This document shows positions 17,240-25,174 of a stretch of DNA of 64,000 bases, piece after piece. Each line of letters opens with the position of its first letter. Within the stretch, counting starts at the first letter, position 1. This DNA is from Candidatus Acidiferrum typicum (GTDB taxonomy: Bacteria; Acidobacteriota; Terriglobia; Acidiferrales; UBA7541): the NCBI GenBank assembly GCA_002478115.1, contig DLMH01000014.1, positions 42,904 to 106,903 of the forward strand, in the 5' to 3' direction. The notes beneath the pieces are model-generated. The model saw only the letters and a program-made list of their open reading frames with translations, had not been told where the DNA came from and made no database searches. Made by a program: the position numbers and the translations under genes.

Positions 17240-17630
17240 TGTTGTGTTCCTCCACGGTTACCGCCGAAAGCAAATGAAAAAGATGATGGCGTGACAACCT
17301 TCCAATGTAGCGGGAGATTGGAATGGGAGCAAGTGGGAGTGAGGAGAAAGAGATATCCGCGACCAGATATCAGCGATCAGCAGGCGCGTGGGAGGCGCTG
17401 GGGATGGGCGGGAAGGGTGCGAAAGGCGGGAGGGACGGTAACACAGAGATCACAGAGGTAAGAAGTGGAAGAGAAAAGATAGCGCAGAGGCGCAGAGAGC
17501 GCTGAGATTCGCAGAGAAGAGGGGAGAAACCCAAGAGCACAGACACGAGTGTCTGTGCCACAGGGGTAGCAGAGAAAAGAGGCCCACCCCTCGCGCAGGG
17601 CGCGAAGGGTGGGCGCGGTCAAGACGGGGA
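17240..17630. repeat. Repeat-filled gap between pal and cpoB
   Basis: No gene seen. It contains a 'cgaccagatatcagcgatcag' tandem element (17,351-17,390), a long 'cacagag' element ending in the palindrome 'cacagacacgagtgtctgtg' (17,441-17,564), and a GC palindrome 'cccacccctcgcgcagggcg' (17,580-17,612). Three families are stacked end to end within an operon-like gene series. Confidence 0.75.
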
Positions 17631-18383
17631 CTACTTGGTCTGAATGAAGTGGCCGCGACGGTTCTGTTGATAACAGGCTTCGTCCGATTGCATGCAGAAA
17701 GGCTTTTCCTTGCCATAGCTGACCGTGCTGAGGCGGTCGGCAGGAATGCCGAGGCTGACGAGATATTGCTTGACGGCGCTGGCTCGACGATCGCCAAGAG
17801 CCAGGTTGTATTCCGTGGAGCCGCGTTCATCGCAATGGCCTTCAATAGTGACACGGAGTTGCGGATAGTTGCGGAAGAAGTCGGCGGTCTTGCCTAGGGC
17901 CTCGCGAGCGTCAGCACGAATGTCCGCCTTGTCGTAATCGAAGTAAGCATCGCGGACTTCCTTCAGGAAGAGCTCGTCCATGCTGGGCTTGGGAGCTTCC
18001 ACGACGGGAGGAGGGGGCGGAGGCGTAACAGAGATGCGTACGCTGGCATCTGCGCTGCCGCCGGGGCCGGTGGCGGTAAGGGTGTAGCTGGCGGAATCAG
18101 CAGGCGTGACCGTTGTGGAGCCTTGCGCGGTGACGGCGCCAACTTCAGGGGCGATGGAAATATTCTGCGCGTCGGTGGTGGTCCATGTGAGACGCACGGA
18201 TTCGCCCTTTTGGATGGAAGTGCGATCGGCAGAGAGAGAGGCAGTTGGCTTCGCCGCTACAGGAGCGGGGGGCGGCGGCGGAGGCGGCGGAGCAATGGGC
18301 TTCTTGCATGCGGCAATGAAAAGAGCGATGGAGCAGGTTGAGATGAGCAAAGCGCGATAGAGCGGGCGGTGCTGCTGAATCAT
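17631..18383 (-). CDS. pal: Peptidoglycan-associated lipoprotein with an Ig-like insert
   Basis: 250 residues from the ATG at 18383 (AGGAGG eight bases upstream). Lipobox IALFIAAC, a Pro-rich linker, then an Ig-like domain (about residues 47-115, SLSADRTSIQKGESVRLTW) before the OmpA/Pal C-terminal domain (AYFDYDKADIR, VTIEGHCDERGSTEYNLALG, RRASAVKQYLVSLG). The OmpA domain binds diaminopimelate in peptidoglycan and anchors the outer membrane together with TolB. Classical Pal lacks the Ig-like domain. An operator-like palindrome lies 80 bases upstream. Confidence 0.92.
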   Translation of the reverse strand: MIQQHRPLYRALLISTCSIALFIAACKKPIAPPPPPPPPAPVAAKPTASLSADRTSIQKGESVRLTWTTTDAQNISIAPEVGAVTAQGSTTVTPADSASYTLTATGPGGSADASVRISVTPPPPPPVVEAPKPSMDELFLKEVRDAYFDYDKADIRADAREALGKTADFFRNYPQLRVTIEGHCDERGSTEYNLALGDRRASAVKQYLVSLGIPADRLSTVSYGKEKPFCMQSDEACYQQNRRGHFIQTK

Positions 18384-18463
18384 GCGAGTCCTCCTGGACT
18401 GTGAGATATCCCGTGTTCGACCCACCGGTAGGAATAGTAACACTGGCGGGCTGGGTTCGGGGA

Positions 18464-18484
18464 ATATGTCGTAATACGATATAT
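18464..18484. promoter_or_regulatory. Operator-like palindrome upstream of pal
   Basis: 21 bases of dyad symmetry (ATATGTCGTA followed by ATACGATATAT) with the same layout as the element over the padR promoter at 13911-13931: both begin ATATGTCGT and continue TACGA. On the minus strand a TACAAT -10-like box overlaps its edge. A PadR-type repressor could therefore act on pal, but this is inferred from sequence similarity only. Confidence 0.5.
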
Positions 18485-18612
18485 TGTAGCGCGATTTGGA
18501 CGAGGGGGAAAGTGGAATATGAGAGAGTGGCGATCACAGATCAGCGGCCAGCGATGCGGAGGCGGGTGGGAGATAGCAGATGACGGCGAGCGGCTAAATG
18601 GAGCGTGTGGGT

Positions 18613-19959
18613 TCATTTGGTGGACCAGTTGGGGGACTCATTGTGGCCGGTGAAGGTAAGTTCGTGCGGCTGAGAGCCATCGGCGAGCATGGTCCAGATC
18701 TGGCGGGAGCCGCTGCGGGTGGACTCGAAGACAATGTGGCGGCCGTCGGGCGCCCAACAGGGCCGCTCATTGCGCGCGGCGTCGCGGGTGAGTTCGATGA
18801 TGCGTCGCGAGGCCACGTCCATGACGTAGATGTCGTAATTGCCGCTGGGGCGGCGCCAGGAGAAAGCGAGCAACTGGCCATTGGGTGACCATGAGGGATC
18901 GATGACGTAACCCATGTCCGGGAGATCGAGTTTTTGCGTGTCCGTGCCGTCGGCATTCATCAGATAGAGCTGCGGCAAGCCGCCACGGTCGCTGATAAAG
19001 GCGACGGTCTGCGCGGTCTTGGGATTCCATGCGGGCGAGGTATCGGCGCCGTTGGAAGCGTAAGTGAGGCGCTTGGGACGATTGCCGCTGGCATCGGAGA
19101 CGTAGAGAGCGGGGCTGCCCTGCATGGAGGACGAGAACATGACCTGCGAGCCGTCGGGGGACCAGGTGGGCGAACTGTTGGTGCCGCGATAGCGGGCGAA
19201 AGAAACGATGCGGCCGGTGTCCAGCGAGTACATGCAGATTTGCGCGCTGATGGCGCTATTGGCGGAAGCGAAGCAGGTGAACGCGATGCGGGAGGAATCG
19301 GGAGCCCAGCGCGGGGTGAGCGAGATGGATTTCAGGGAGGTCAACGGGCGCTGATTGGTACCGTCATAGTCCATGACCCAGAGTTCCTTGTGGCCGGTGC
19401 GCGCGCTGATGAAAGCGATTTGCGTGGAGGCGATGCTGGCCAGGCCGCCGGAAAGTTTATTGATGATTTCATCGGCGAACTGGTGGGCAAATTTGCGGAC
19501 TTGCGGATCCGTGGGAGCGCCACGATAGATCTTGCCGACCACCGCTTCCGTGGAACTGCTGCGCACATCGTAAAGCCAAGCGGAGATGACCACCTCGGTG
19601 GGGGACTCGGTGAGATTGCCGAAGGCAACGAAGTTGGCGTTGAGCGGAGGATCGGTCCAGGTGAGGAAGTGGAGTTCCTGGGGCTGCGAAGGAACTTGCG
19701 CAGGATAGAAGCTGGGTGAAACGAGCTCGATGATGCCGGAGAACGAGAGGTCGTCGCGGACGATCTGCGTGAAGAGACCGGCGTGGGCGCTGGGGTCGCT
19801 GGAACGCGCGGCGAAATCGGCGACGGCGATGCGGGGCTTTTCGACGTTGCCGAGGCCGGTGCCGGTGCGGAACCAGTCCTGGGCGAAGAGGGGGGAGGAG
19901 TGGAAAAGGAATTGTGTGGCTAACACGAAAAAGAGCAGGGCAGTTTTCTTTACAGGCAA
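18613..19959 (-). CDS. tolB: Tol-Pal system beta-propeller protein TolB
   Basis: 448 residues. Signal peptide (1-26), N-terminal TolB domain (RIAVADFAARS, DDLSFSGIIELVSPSFY), then six beta-propeller blades with repeated W-x-P-D/N-G and DIYVMD-like motifs (SPTWSPDGSQVMF, DPSWSPNGQLLAFSW, CWAPDGRHIVF). TolB moves between Pal and TolA in the periplasm. The start is TTG with GGGAGG eight bases upstream. Between the TolA/TonB-like gene and pal, on the same strand. Confidence 0.95.
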   Translation of the reverse strand: MPVKKTALLFFVLATQFLFHSSPLFAQDWFRTGTGLGNVEKPRIAVADFAARSSDPSAHAGLFTQIVRDDLSFSGIIELVSPSFYPAQVPSQPQELHFLTWTDPPLNANFVAFGNLTESPTEVVISAWLYDVRSSSTEAVVGKIYRGAPTDPQVRKFAHQFADEIINKLSGGLASIASTQIAFISARTGHKELWVMDYDGTNQRPLTSLKSISLTPRWAPDSSRIAFTCFASANSAISAQICMYSLDTGRIVSFARYRGTNSSPTWSPDGSQVMFSSSMQGSPALYVSDASGNRPKRLTYASNGADTSPAWNPKTAQTVAFISDRGGLPQLYLMNADGTDTQKLDLPDMGYVIDPSWSPNGQLLAFSWRRPSGNYDIYVMDVASRRIIELTRDAARNERPCWAPDGRHIVFESTRSGSRQIWTMLADGSQPHELTFTGHNESPNWSTK

Positions 19960-20046
19960 GTGTTCCTCCCGGCGTGATGGGGCTGAAAGAAATACTTTAG
20001 AACAAAAAGGAGGGTGGTGTGGCAGAAATTAGGGAGGGGTGATGTG

Positions 20047-20153
20047 GATATCAGCGATCAGCTATCCGTGATCAGGAGGCAGGTGGTGGAAGAAACACCA
20101 GTGGGTGACGGCACACGCAACTCCAAAAGCGGCGCCAAGGCGCCGCACTCCAA
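20047..20153. repeat. Tandem and hairpin repeats downstream of the TolA/TonB gene
   Basis: A 'tatcagcgatcagctatccgtgatcaggagg' tandem element (20,047-20,080) is followed by the GC hairpin 'aaaagcggcgccaaggcg...' (20,125-20,153), a variant of the family also at 4401, 42225, 47527 and 62655. The hairpin ends right at the stop of the upstream gene and could also slow transcription. Confidence 0.65.
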
Positions 20154-20155
20154 GG

Positions 20156-20962
20156 TTACTTGGTCATGCCGAGGTCGAAATCGAAGATGACATCAACATA
20201 GCGGCCGGAATAGTCGCTGGGGAGAGCGGGGAAGCGATCGATGCTGAGCAGGGCGCGTTGGGCAGAGTCGTCCATGGAGCGGTTGCCGCTGGATTCGGAG
20301 ACGCGAATGCTTTTGATGGAGCCGTCGCGATTGATGGTGAAAGTGATCACCGTCTTGGCCCTGCGGGCCGCGCGGACGGAGGGGTCAATGGTGTTCTGCA
20401 TCCAGTTTTGATTGACGGCGCGCTTCACGGCTTCGATATACCAACCATAACGGCTGGCAAAATCACCACCTCCCGGGCCCTGGACGGCAACGCCTCCATT
20501 CGCGGGGCCGGGAAAGTCGGAGTAGCCGCTGGGGAGAGTCGTCTGGCCACCTTTGCCATAGGGCACGGCATTTTCGGCCTGAGGCGTCTTGCGCTCGAAC
20601 ACTTTGGAAGGTTTGGAGGCGGGAAGCGGTTTTTCCTTATCAAATTTGGGGAGCTTGGTGGCGTCGGTTTTGGGCTCGGGGATTGGCTTGGGTTCTTCCT
20701 TGTTGAGACCCTTGGTGGGGTCAACAGTGTTGCTTTCGAGAGAGGTGATGCTGGGCTGCGGCATGGGAATGCCGGCGCTGCTGACCAGGCTGACTCTCAC
20801 GCCGGAGTCGCTGCCTCCGCCAATGCCGCCCCAGGCGTTGCCCGTGCGCTGGACCCACACTCCGACGAGCAGGAGCGCGCTCAAGGCAATGTGAAACCAC
20901 GCCGAGTAACCAAGGAAACGGTTGAAGCTGAGGTCGTCGAGAGTGTAGGTGGCGTGCGGCAT
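20156..20962 (-). CDS. TolA/TonB-type energy-transducing protein
   Basis: 268 residues from the ATG at 20962. Cytoplasmic N-terminus, a single membrane helix (about residues 18-38, FHIALSALLLVGVWVQ), a Pro/Lys/Glu-rich periplasmic spacer (PKPIPEPKTDATKLPKF) and a C-terminal TonB/TolA fold (YIEAVKRAVNQNWMQ, ITFTINRDGSIKSIRV, SAQRALLSIDRFPALP). It transmits the proton-motive energy of TolQR to the outer membrane. Its place between tolR and tolB argues for the TolA role although the C-terminal domain looks TonB-like. Confidence 0.9.
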   Translation of the reverse strand: MPHATYTLDDLSFNRFLGYSAWFHIALSALLLVGVWVQRTGNAWGGIGGGSDSGVRVSLVSSAGIPMPQPSITSLESNTVDPTKGLNKEEPKPIPEPKTDATKLPKFDKEKPLPASKPSKVFERKTPQAENAVPYGKGGQTTLPSGYSDFPGPANGGVAVQGPGGGDFASRYGWYIEAVKRAVNQNWMQNTIDPSVRAARRAKTVITFTINRDGSIKSIRVSESSGNRSMDDSAQRALLSIDRFPALPSDYSGRYVDVIFDFDLGMTK

Positions 20963-21004
20963 GACGTTAGAACGTTCACCCAAAGAATTCTTGCGGAGTG
21001 GGCA

Positions 21005-21418
21005 TTAGCGCCTCCGCTCGGAGATGGGTTCGGTGACGATGCTGACGTTGGAAAAGCCGGCGACCCGCAGGGAATCGACGACGGTGGCGAAACTACCGAA
21101 GGGCACGGTTTCGTCGCAGCGGAGGAAGATGGCGTCCTGGGGATGCTTGAGCTGCTTGCGGATTCTTTCCGGGAGCTGGTGGATGTTGACGGGATCGTTG
21201 CCCAGGTAGATGCGCTGGGATTTGTCAATGGTGACCACAAGGCGCTGCTCGAGGATTTCCTTGACGGTGTGTGTTTTCGGGAGGTCCACCTCGATGCCGG
21301 ATTGCAGGATGGGCGCGGTGATCATGAAGATGATCAGGAGCACGAGAACAACATCGATGAACGGCACCATGTTGATGTCGGAGAGACTTGTTTGCGTGGA
21401 TTTGGCTAGTTGAGGCAT
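21005..21418 (-). CDS. tolR: ExbD/TolR-family proton-channel protein
   Basis: 137 residues. The family signature is clear: SLSDINMVPFIDVVLVLLIIFM with the conserved membrane Asp (D22), then the periplasmic domain (GIEVDLPKTHTV, VTIDKSQRIYLGNDPV, IFLRCDETVPFGSFATVVD). Together with TolQ it forms the ion channel that energises TolA. Spacing to tolQ is 12 bases, and an A/T-rich basic C-terminus (ISERRR) closes the protein. Confidence 0.95.
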   Translation of the reverse strand: MPQLAKSTQTSLSDINMVPFIDVVLVLLIIFMITAPILQSGIEVDLPKTHTVKEILEQRLVVTIDKSQRIYLGNDPVNIHQLPERIRKQLKHPQDAIFLRCDETVPFGSFATVVDSLRVAGFSNVSIVTEPISERRR

Positions 21419-21430
21419 GGCAGGCGCATA

Positions 21431-22114
21431 TCAGGTGAAGGTTTTTTCGATTTGGGCGGCGAATTCGAGGGCGAAGCTGTCCAGACGCTGCGCCAAATCG
21501 CGAATGTGCTGCAGGAAATGGTTGTAAGCGATGAGCGCGGGAATGGCGGCGAAAAGGCCGGCGGCCGTGGTGACGAGGGCTTCGGCGATGCCGGGAGCAA
21601 CGGCCCGGAGGCTGGCTCCGCCAGCGGTGCCGAGACCGGAGAAGGCGTCAATGATGCCCCAAACGGTGCCAAAGAGGCCGATGAACGGGGTGACACCAGC
21701 AGTGGTGGCCAGCCAGGACATTCCCTTTTCCACGCGACGAGCTTCTTCGGCCGCAGCGAGTTGCATGGCGACGGTGACGGCCTGGAGGCTCTTGAGCTTT
21801 TGCGGCGTGGGATTGCCCGAGCCGGAAACCTGCGATTGAAGTTCGCGATAGCCGGCGGCGTAGACGCTAGAAAAGGGCGAGCCCGCGGAGACGAGGCCTT
21901 GCGGATTGGCGACACCCTTGGTGGCCCGGAAGATTCTGAGGAATTGGTTGCTTTCGCGGCGGATGCGTCCAAAGATGCCGAGCTTCTGGAAAATGAGCGC
22001 CCAGGAGATCAGAGAGAAGAACAGAAGCAGCACGAGGACGAAACGAGCGACCCAGCCGGTTTGCGCGAGAACATCGAAGATGTTGCCGATGAAGATGGCG
22101 GAGAACAGAAAAAT
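21431..22114 (-). CDS. tolQ: TolQ/ExbB/MotA-family proton channel, unusual start
   Basis: About 227 residues. The first in-frame GTG (22033) falls inside the first membrane helix (FVLVLLLFFSLISWALIF), so it is unlikely to be the true start. Conserved TolQ-like sequence continues upstream (IGNIFDVLAQTGWVARF) as far as an in-frame TGA at 22127-22129. Within that stretch there is no ATG, GTG or TTG; ATT at 22114 (AGGGG eight bases upstream) or CTG at 22108 are the only plausible starts. Other helices are typical (GVTPFIGLFGTVWGIIDAF, ALVTTAAGLFAAIPALIAYN). Heads the tol operon. Confidence 0.85.
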   Translation of the reverse strand: MFLFSAIFIGNIFDVLAQTGWVARFVLVLLLFFSLISWALIFQKLGIFGRIRRESNQFLRIFRATKGVANPQGLVSAGSPFSSVYAAGYRELQSQVSGSGNPTPQKLKSLQAVTVAMQLAAAEEARRVEKGMSWLATTAGVTPFIGLFGTVWGIIDAFSGLGTAGGASLRAVAPGIAEALVTTAAGLFAAIPALIAYNHFLQHIRDLAQRLDSFALEFAAQIEKTFT

Positions 22115-22280
22115 GGCGTTAGCCCCTCACGAAAGCTAGATTTTTACCGACAAAAGCAACGTAACACAGGGGTGGAACATGGTCAAAGGAATATAGATGC
22201 GGGAGGTGTCGGAAGAGTTCGCCGGGGGGACAGAAGATTCAGCGGGGGCCCGGGCAGCCGGAGAACGAGATCTTGCCTGG

Positions 22281-22300
22281 ATGTCTCAGATATAAGACAT
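22281..22300. promoter_or_regulatory. Inverted repeat before the XRE gene
   Basis: ATGTCT and AGACAT arms separated by eight bases lie 20 bases before the start codon, the usual place for autoregulation by HTH antitoxins. Confidence 0.5.
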
Positions 22301-22319
22301 TAGGAAAAGGAGTTGCTCG

Positions 22320-22619
22320 ATGAAGAAGACAAAGGCGATCGTGACACGGAATGCCGCGGAACTTGCCAAGACGCTTGGGCTGACCGCGGCAGACGGGGCG
22401 GAGATTGAACTGCGCAGCGAGCTGAATACAAAGATCGCGGAAGTGGTTGCTCGCAAGGGTTTGACGCACGCGGAGGTGGCGCGACTGGCGGGCACATCGC
22501 GGACGCGGGTGACGGCAATCCTGAATCGCAACACGAAGAATGTTTCGACGGATCTGTTGTTGCGCGTGCTGTCTGCGTTGGGGTATCGGGCGAAGATCCG
22601 GTTTAGCAGGGCAGCGTAA
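22320..22619 (+). CDS. Orphan XRE/HigA-like HTH protein
   Basis: 99 residues. A helix-turn-helix occupies residues about 38-90 (KIAEVVARKGLTHAEVARLAGTS...RTRVTAILNR), ending YRAKIRF. The length and the N-terminal strand region (NAAELAKTLGL) match antitoxins of HigBA-like systems. No toxin gene adjoins: the upstream 200 bases hold no credible frame and miaB follows. An inverted repeat sits before the start. It may be a solitary regulator or an antitoxin left after loss of its toxin. Confidence 0.8.
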   Translation: MKKTKAIVTRNAAELAKTLGLTAADGAEIELRSELNTKIAEVVARKGLTHAEVARLAGTSRTRVTAILNRNTKNVSTDLLLRVLSALGYRAKIRFSRAA

Positions 22620-22668
22620 AGGGCGGGACGAAGGGTCGCAAAAGGGTATGTGGTAGAGTGAAAGGGAT

Positions 22669-24165
22669 ATGGGGAATTCGTTTGATATTGGCGTGGAGAG
22701 GCTGGCGGGGTTCGGCCCTGGAGGGGGAAGTGCGCCCGCTTCAGAAAGCGGCCGTTACAAACCCAAGAGCGGCCCGCCTCAGAAGGACGGGCCCTACAAA
22801 AGCGAGGAACCCAAGAGCACAGACAGGAGAGTCTGTGCCATAGCGGGGACGTTCTTTCTGGAGACGTTTGGGTGCCAGATGAATGACCACGACTCCGAGA
22901 AGGTGGCGGGGTTGCTTCTGGCGCGAGGGTATAGGCAGGTGGAATCGCCGGACGTGGCGGCGGTGATCTTGTACAACACTTGCTCGATACGGGAAAAGGC
23001 GGCGCAGAAGATTTTTTCGCGGCTGGGCGAGTACCGGTTGACGAAAAAAGAGGGGCAAGTGATTGGCGTGCTGGGATGCCTGGCACAGCAGGAGGGCGAA
23101 GAGATTTTTGCGCGCGCGCCGTGGGTCAGCCTGGTGTGCGGGTCGGCGAGCTACCGGAAATTGCCGGAGCTGATTGCGCAATTGGAGGCGGGGAACAAGC
23201 GCATCTCCGGCCTCGACACGGACACGGACGAAACCTTTGAGACGGAGATGACGCGGCGGGACAACCCGTGGCGAGCCTACCTGACGATTATCGAGGGCTG
23301 CGACAAAGCATGTTCGTACTGCGTGGTGCCGTTTACGCGCGGGCCGGAACGCAGCCGGGCAAGCGCGTCGGTGCTGAAAGAAGTGCGGCAACTGGCGGAC
23401 CTGGGGTACACGGAAGTGCAGTTGCTAGGGCAGACGGTGAATTCCTACGCGGACCCGAGCGCGCGGCGAATGCGTTTTTCGGAGTTGCTCGCGGCGGTGG
23501 CGGAAGTGCCGGGGATACGGCGCGTGCGCTTCATGACGTCGCACCCGCGCGATTTTGGCAAAGACATTGTGGAGGCCATCGAGGCGGTGCCGGCGATCTG
23601 CGATCATGTGCACCTGCCGGTGCAGAGCGGGTCCACGGCGGGGCTGCGGGCGATGGCGCGGACGTACACGCGGGAAGAGTACCTGGAAAAGATCGCCATG
23701 TTGCGGGGAGCGAGGCGCAGGATCAGTATCACCACGGATCTGATCGTGGGATTTCCGGGAGAGACGGAAAAGGATCTTGCTGAGACGCTGAGCCTGATGG
23801 ATGTGGTGCAGTATGATGGGGCGTTTTCGTTCAAGTATTCGCCGCGGCCGAATACGCCGTCGCTGGAGCTGGAGGACGCGATTCCGGAAAAAGAGAAGTC
23901 GCGGCGGCTGGCGATATTGCAGGCGCGGCAGCGGGATATCCAGGTCGAGAGGAACGCGCGGCTGGTGGGAGAAGTGTTTGAGGTTCTTGTGGAGGGGAAA
24001 TCGCGGCGCGAGAATCAGTGGATGGGACATACGTCGTGTAATCGGGTGCTGAATTTCACTTCACCCGCGAAGGAACTTCTGGGACACTACGTGCAGGTTC
24101 GGGTGACCAGCGCGGGGCCGAATAGCTTGGTGGGGGAAGCGATTCACAGCGGAGAAGGCAAATAG
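22669..24165 (+). CDS. miaB: tRNA-2-methylthio-N6-dimethylallyladenosine synthase MiaB
   Basis: 498 residues. UPF0004 domain with Cys ligands C69 (ETFGCQMNDHDSE), C105 (YNTCSIREKA) and C137 (VLGCLAQ); radical SAM cluster C211/C215/C218 (GCDKACSYC); C-terminal TRAM domain. It methylthiolates i6A37 in tRNAs using two Fe-S clusters. Residues about 1-58 have no MiaB homology: codons 30-57 come from two dispersed repeats, including the 'cccaagagcacagacag' palindrome. No ATG, GTG or TTG lies between the repeat and C69, so the start must be upstream and the repeat is presumably translated. Confidence 0.95.
   Translation: MGNSFDIGVERLAGFGPGGGSAPASESGRYKPKSGPPQKDGPYKSEEPKSTDRRVCAIAGTFFLETFGCQMNDHDSEKVAGLLLARGYRQVESPDVAAVILYNTCSIREKAAQKIFSRLGEYRLTKKEGQVIGVLGCLAQQEGEEIFARAPWVSLVCGSASYRKLPELIAQLEAGNKRISGLDTDTDETFETEMTRRDNPWRAYLTIIEGCDKACSYCVVPFTRGPERSRASASVLKEVRQLADLGYTEVQLLGQTVNSYADPSARRMRFSELLAAVAEVPGIRRVRFMTSHPRDFGKDIVEAIEAVPAICDHVHLPVQSGSTAGLRAMARTYTREEYLEKIAMLRGARRRISITTDLIVGFPGETEKDLAETLSLMDVVQYDGAFSFKYSPRPNTPSLELEDAIPEKEKSRRLAILQARQRDIQVERNARLVGEVFEVLVEGKSRRENQWMGHTSCNRVLNFTSPAKELLGHYVQVRVTSAGPNSLVGEAIHSGEGK
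22735..22842 (+). repeat. Palindromic repeats inside the miaB coding region
   Basis: 'agcggccgttacaaacccaagagcggcccgcctcagaaggacgggcc' type sequence followed by 'gaggaacccaagagcacagacaggagagtctgtgcc'. The latter is a copy of the element seen at 17,441-17,564, 24,183-24,273 and 49,460-49,573, here translated as part of MiaB. Confidence 0.7.
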
Positions 24166-24182
24166 AAAGAAAGAGAAGAGCT

Positions 24183-24273
24183 TTAACGCAGAGGACACAG
24201 AGAGCACAGAGTTCACAGAGAAGAGAAACTTGAAGAAAACCCAGGACCACAGACAAGAATGTCTGTGCCACAG
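24183..24273 (+). repeat. 'cacagag / cacagac palindrome' element
   Basis: A full copy: 'ctttaacgcagaggacacag', repeated cacagag units, then 'ccaggaccacagacaagaatgtctgtgcc', in which cacagac and gtctgtg pair. It fills the gap between miaB and the DUF151 gene. Confidence 0.75.
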
Positions 24274-24319
24274 GAAGAGTTTGGCGGTGAGGTAGTCGGC
24301 GGGGACGAAGGAGGGCGCG

Positions 24320-24805
24320 ATGGAAGTGGAAATGAAAATACGCGGCCTGATGATGGATCCGGTGACGCAGATGCCGATTGTGGTGCTGAAGGATGTGCAA
24401 GGGCACGCGATCCTGCCGATCTGGGTGGGGGCCTACGAGGCGAACGCCATTGCGCTGGAAATTGAGAAAGTGCAGACGCCGCGGCCCATGACGCACGACC
24501 TGCTGAAGAATGTGTTTCTGGGGCTGGACGTGCGGGTGCAGAAGATCGTGGTGAACGACCTGCGGGACGACACGTTTTTCGCGCTGATCTGGGTGGAACG
24601 CGAAGGGGAATTAATGAGCATCGATTCGCGGCCCAGCGATGCGTTGGCGCTGGCGTTGCGGATGGATTGCCCGATCTTCGTGGATGAGCAGGTGCTGAAG
24701 AGTTCAAAGGTGTCCACGGCGCTGGCGGAACGGAATACGAATGAGCAGTTGCGGAATTGGCTGGAGGGCTTGAGCGACGAGGATTTGGGACGATACAAGA
24801 TGTAG
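24320..24805 (+). CDS. Bifunctional nuclease family protein (DUF151)
   Basis: 161 residues. The family core is easily seen: VEMKIRGLMMDPVTQMPIVVL, ILPIWVGAYEANAIALEIE, then RPMTHDLLKNVF and SIDSRPSDALALALR. Members are small, widespread proteins reported as bifunctional DNase/RNase enzymes; the cellular role is uncertain. The start ATG gives the usual family N-terminus. It lies downstream of miaB with a repeat in between and is followed by a terminator shared with the convergent MoaD gene. Confidence 0.92.
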   Translation: MEVEMKIRGLMMDPVTQMPIVVLKDVQGHAILPIWVGAYEANAIALEIEKVQTPRPMTHDLLKNVFLGLDVRVQKIVVNDLRDDTFFALIWVEREGELMSIDSRPSDALALALRMDCPIFVDEQVLKSSKVSTALAERNTNEQLRNWLEGLSDEDLGRYKM

Positions 24806-24832
24806 ATTGCGATAAGAATTTGGATTTGAGGG

Positions 24833-24866
24833 GCGGCATGGCTTCGGCTGTGCCGCTTTTGTTTTT
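24833..24866 (+). terminator. Terminator between DUF151 and moaD-like genes
   Basis: GCGGCATGGC and GCTGTGCCGC pair around a TTCG tetraloop, followed by ttttgttttt. Convergent genes end on both sides. Confidence 0.75.
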
Positions 24867-24877
24867 AAGCAAGCGAG

Positions 24878-25174
24878 CTAGCCGCCGGCAATGGCGCCGA
24901 CGAGCAGAAGAGGCTCCTCGCCGGCGATGACCGCATCGGGCAAGGGAGTGTCGGGAGGTTCGTGGGACAAATCTTCGGAGCAAGCGAAGAAGCGCAGGAA
25001 CGGACGGCGCTGCTGCGTGACATGATCGCGAATAGTACCCCGCAGCATCGGGAAGGAGGCCTCCAGCGCGTCAAGAGCCGAGCGCAGCGTGGCTTGGCCC
25101 TGGACCTCAAGCAACACCTCGCCGTTAACGCGAGCCAGGGTCCGCAAATGAGGCGGGAGAATGACGCGGATCAT
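24878..25174 (-). CDS. MoaD/ThiS-family sulfur-carrier-like protein
   Basis: 98 residues with a ubiquitin-like beta-grasp pattern ([38 protein letters not shown]) and the essential C-terminal diglycine (AIAGG), where sulfur is carried as a thiocarboxylate. Its start overlaps the stop of the upstream BNR-repeat gene by four bases. No molybdopterin or thiamine genes are near, so it is probably one of the stand-alone MoaD/ThiS proteins often paired with a BNR/sialidase-like gene. Confidence 0.85.
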   Translation of the reverse strand: MIRVILPPHLRTLARVNGEVLLEVQGQATLRSALDALEASFPMLRGTIRDHVTQQRRPFLRFFACSEDLSHEPPDTPLPDAVIAGEEPLLLVGAIAGG

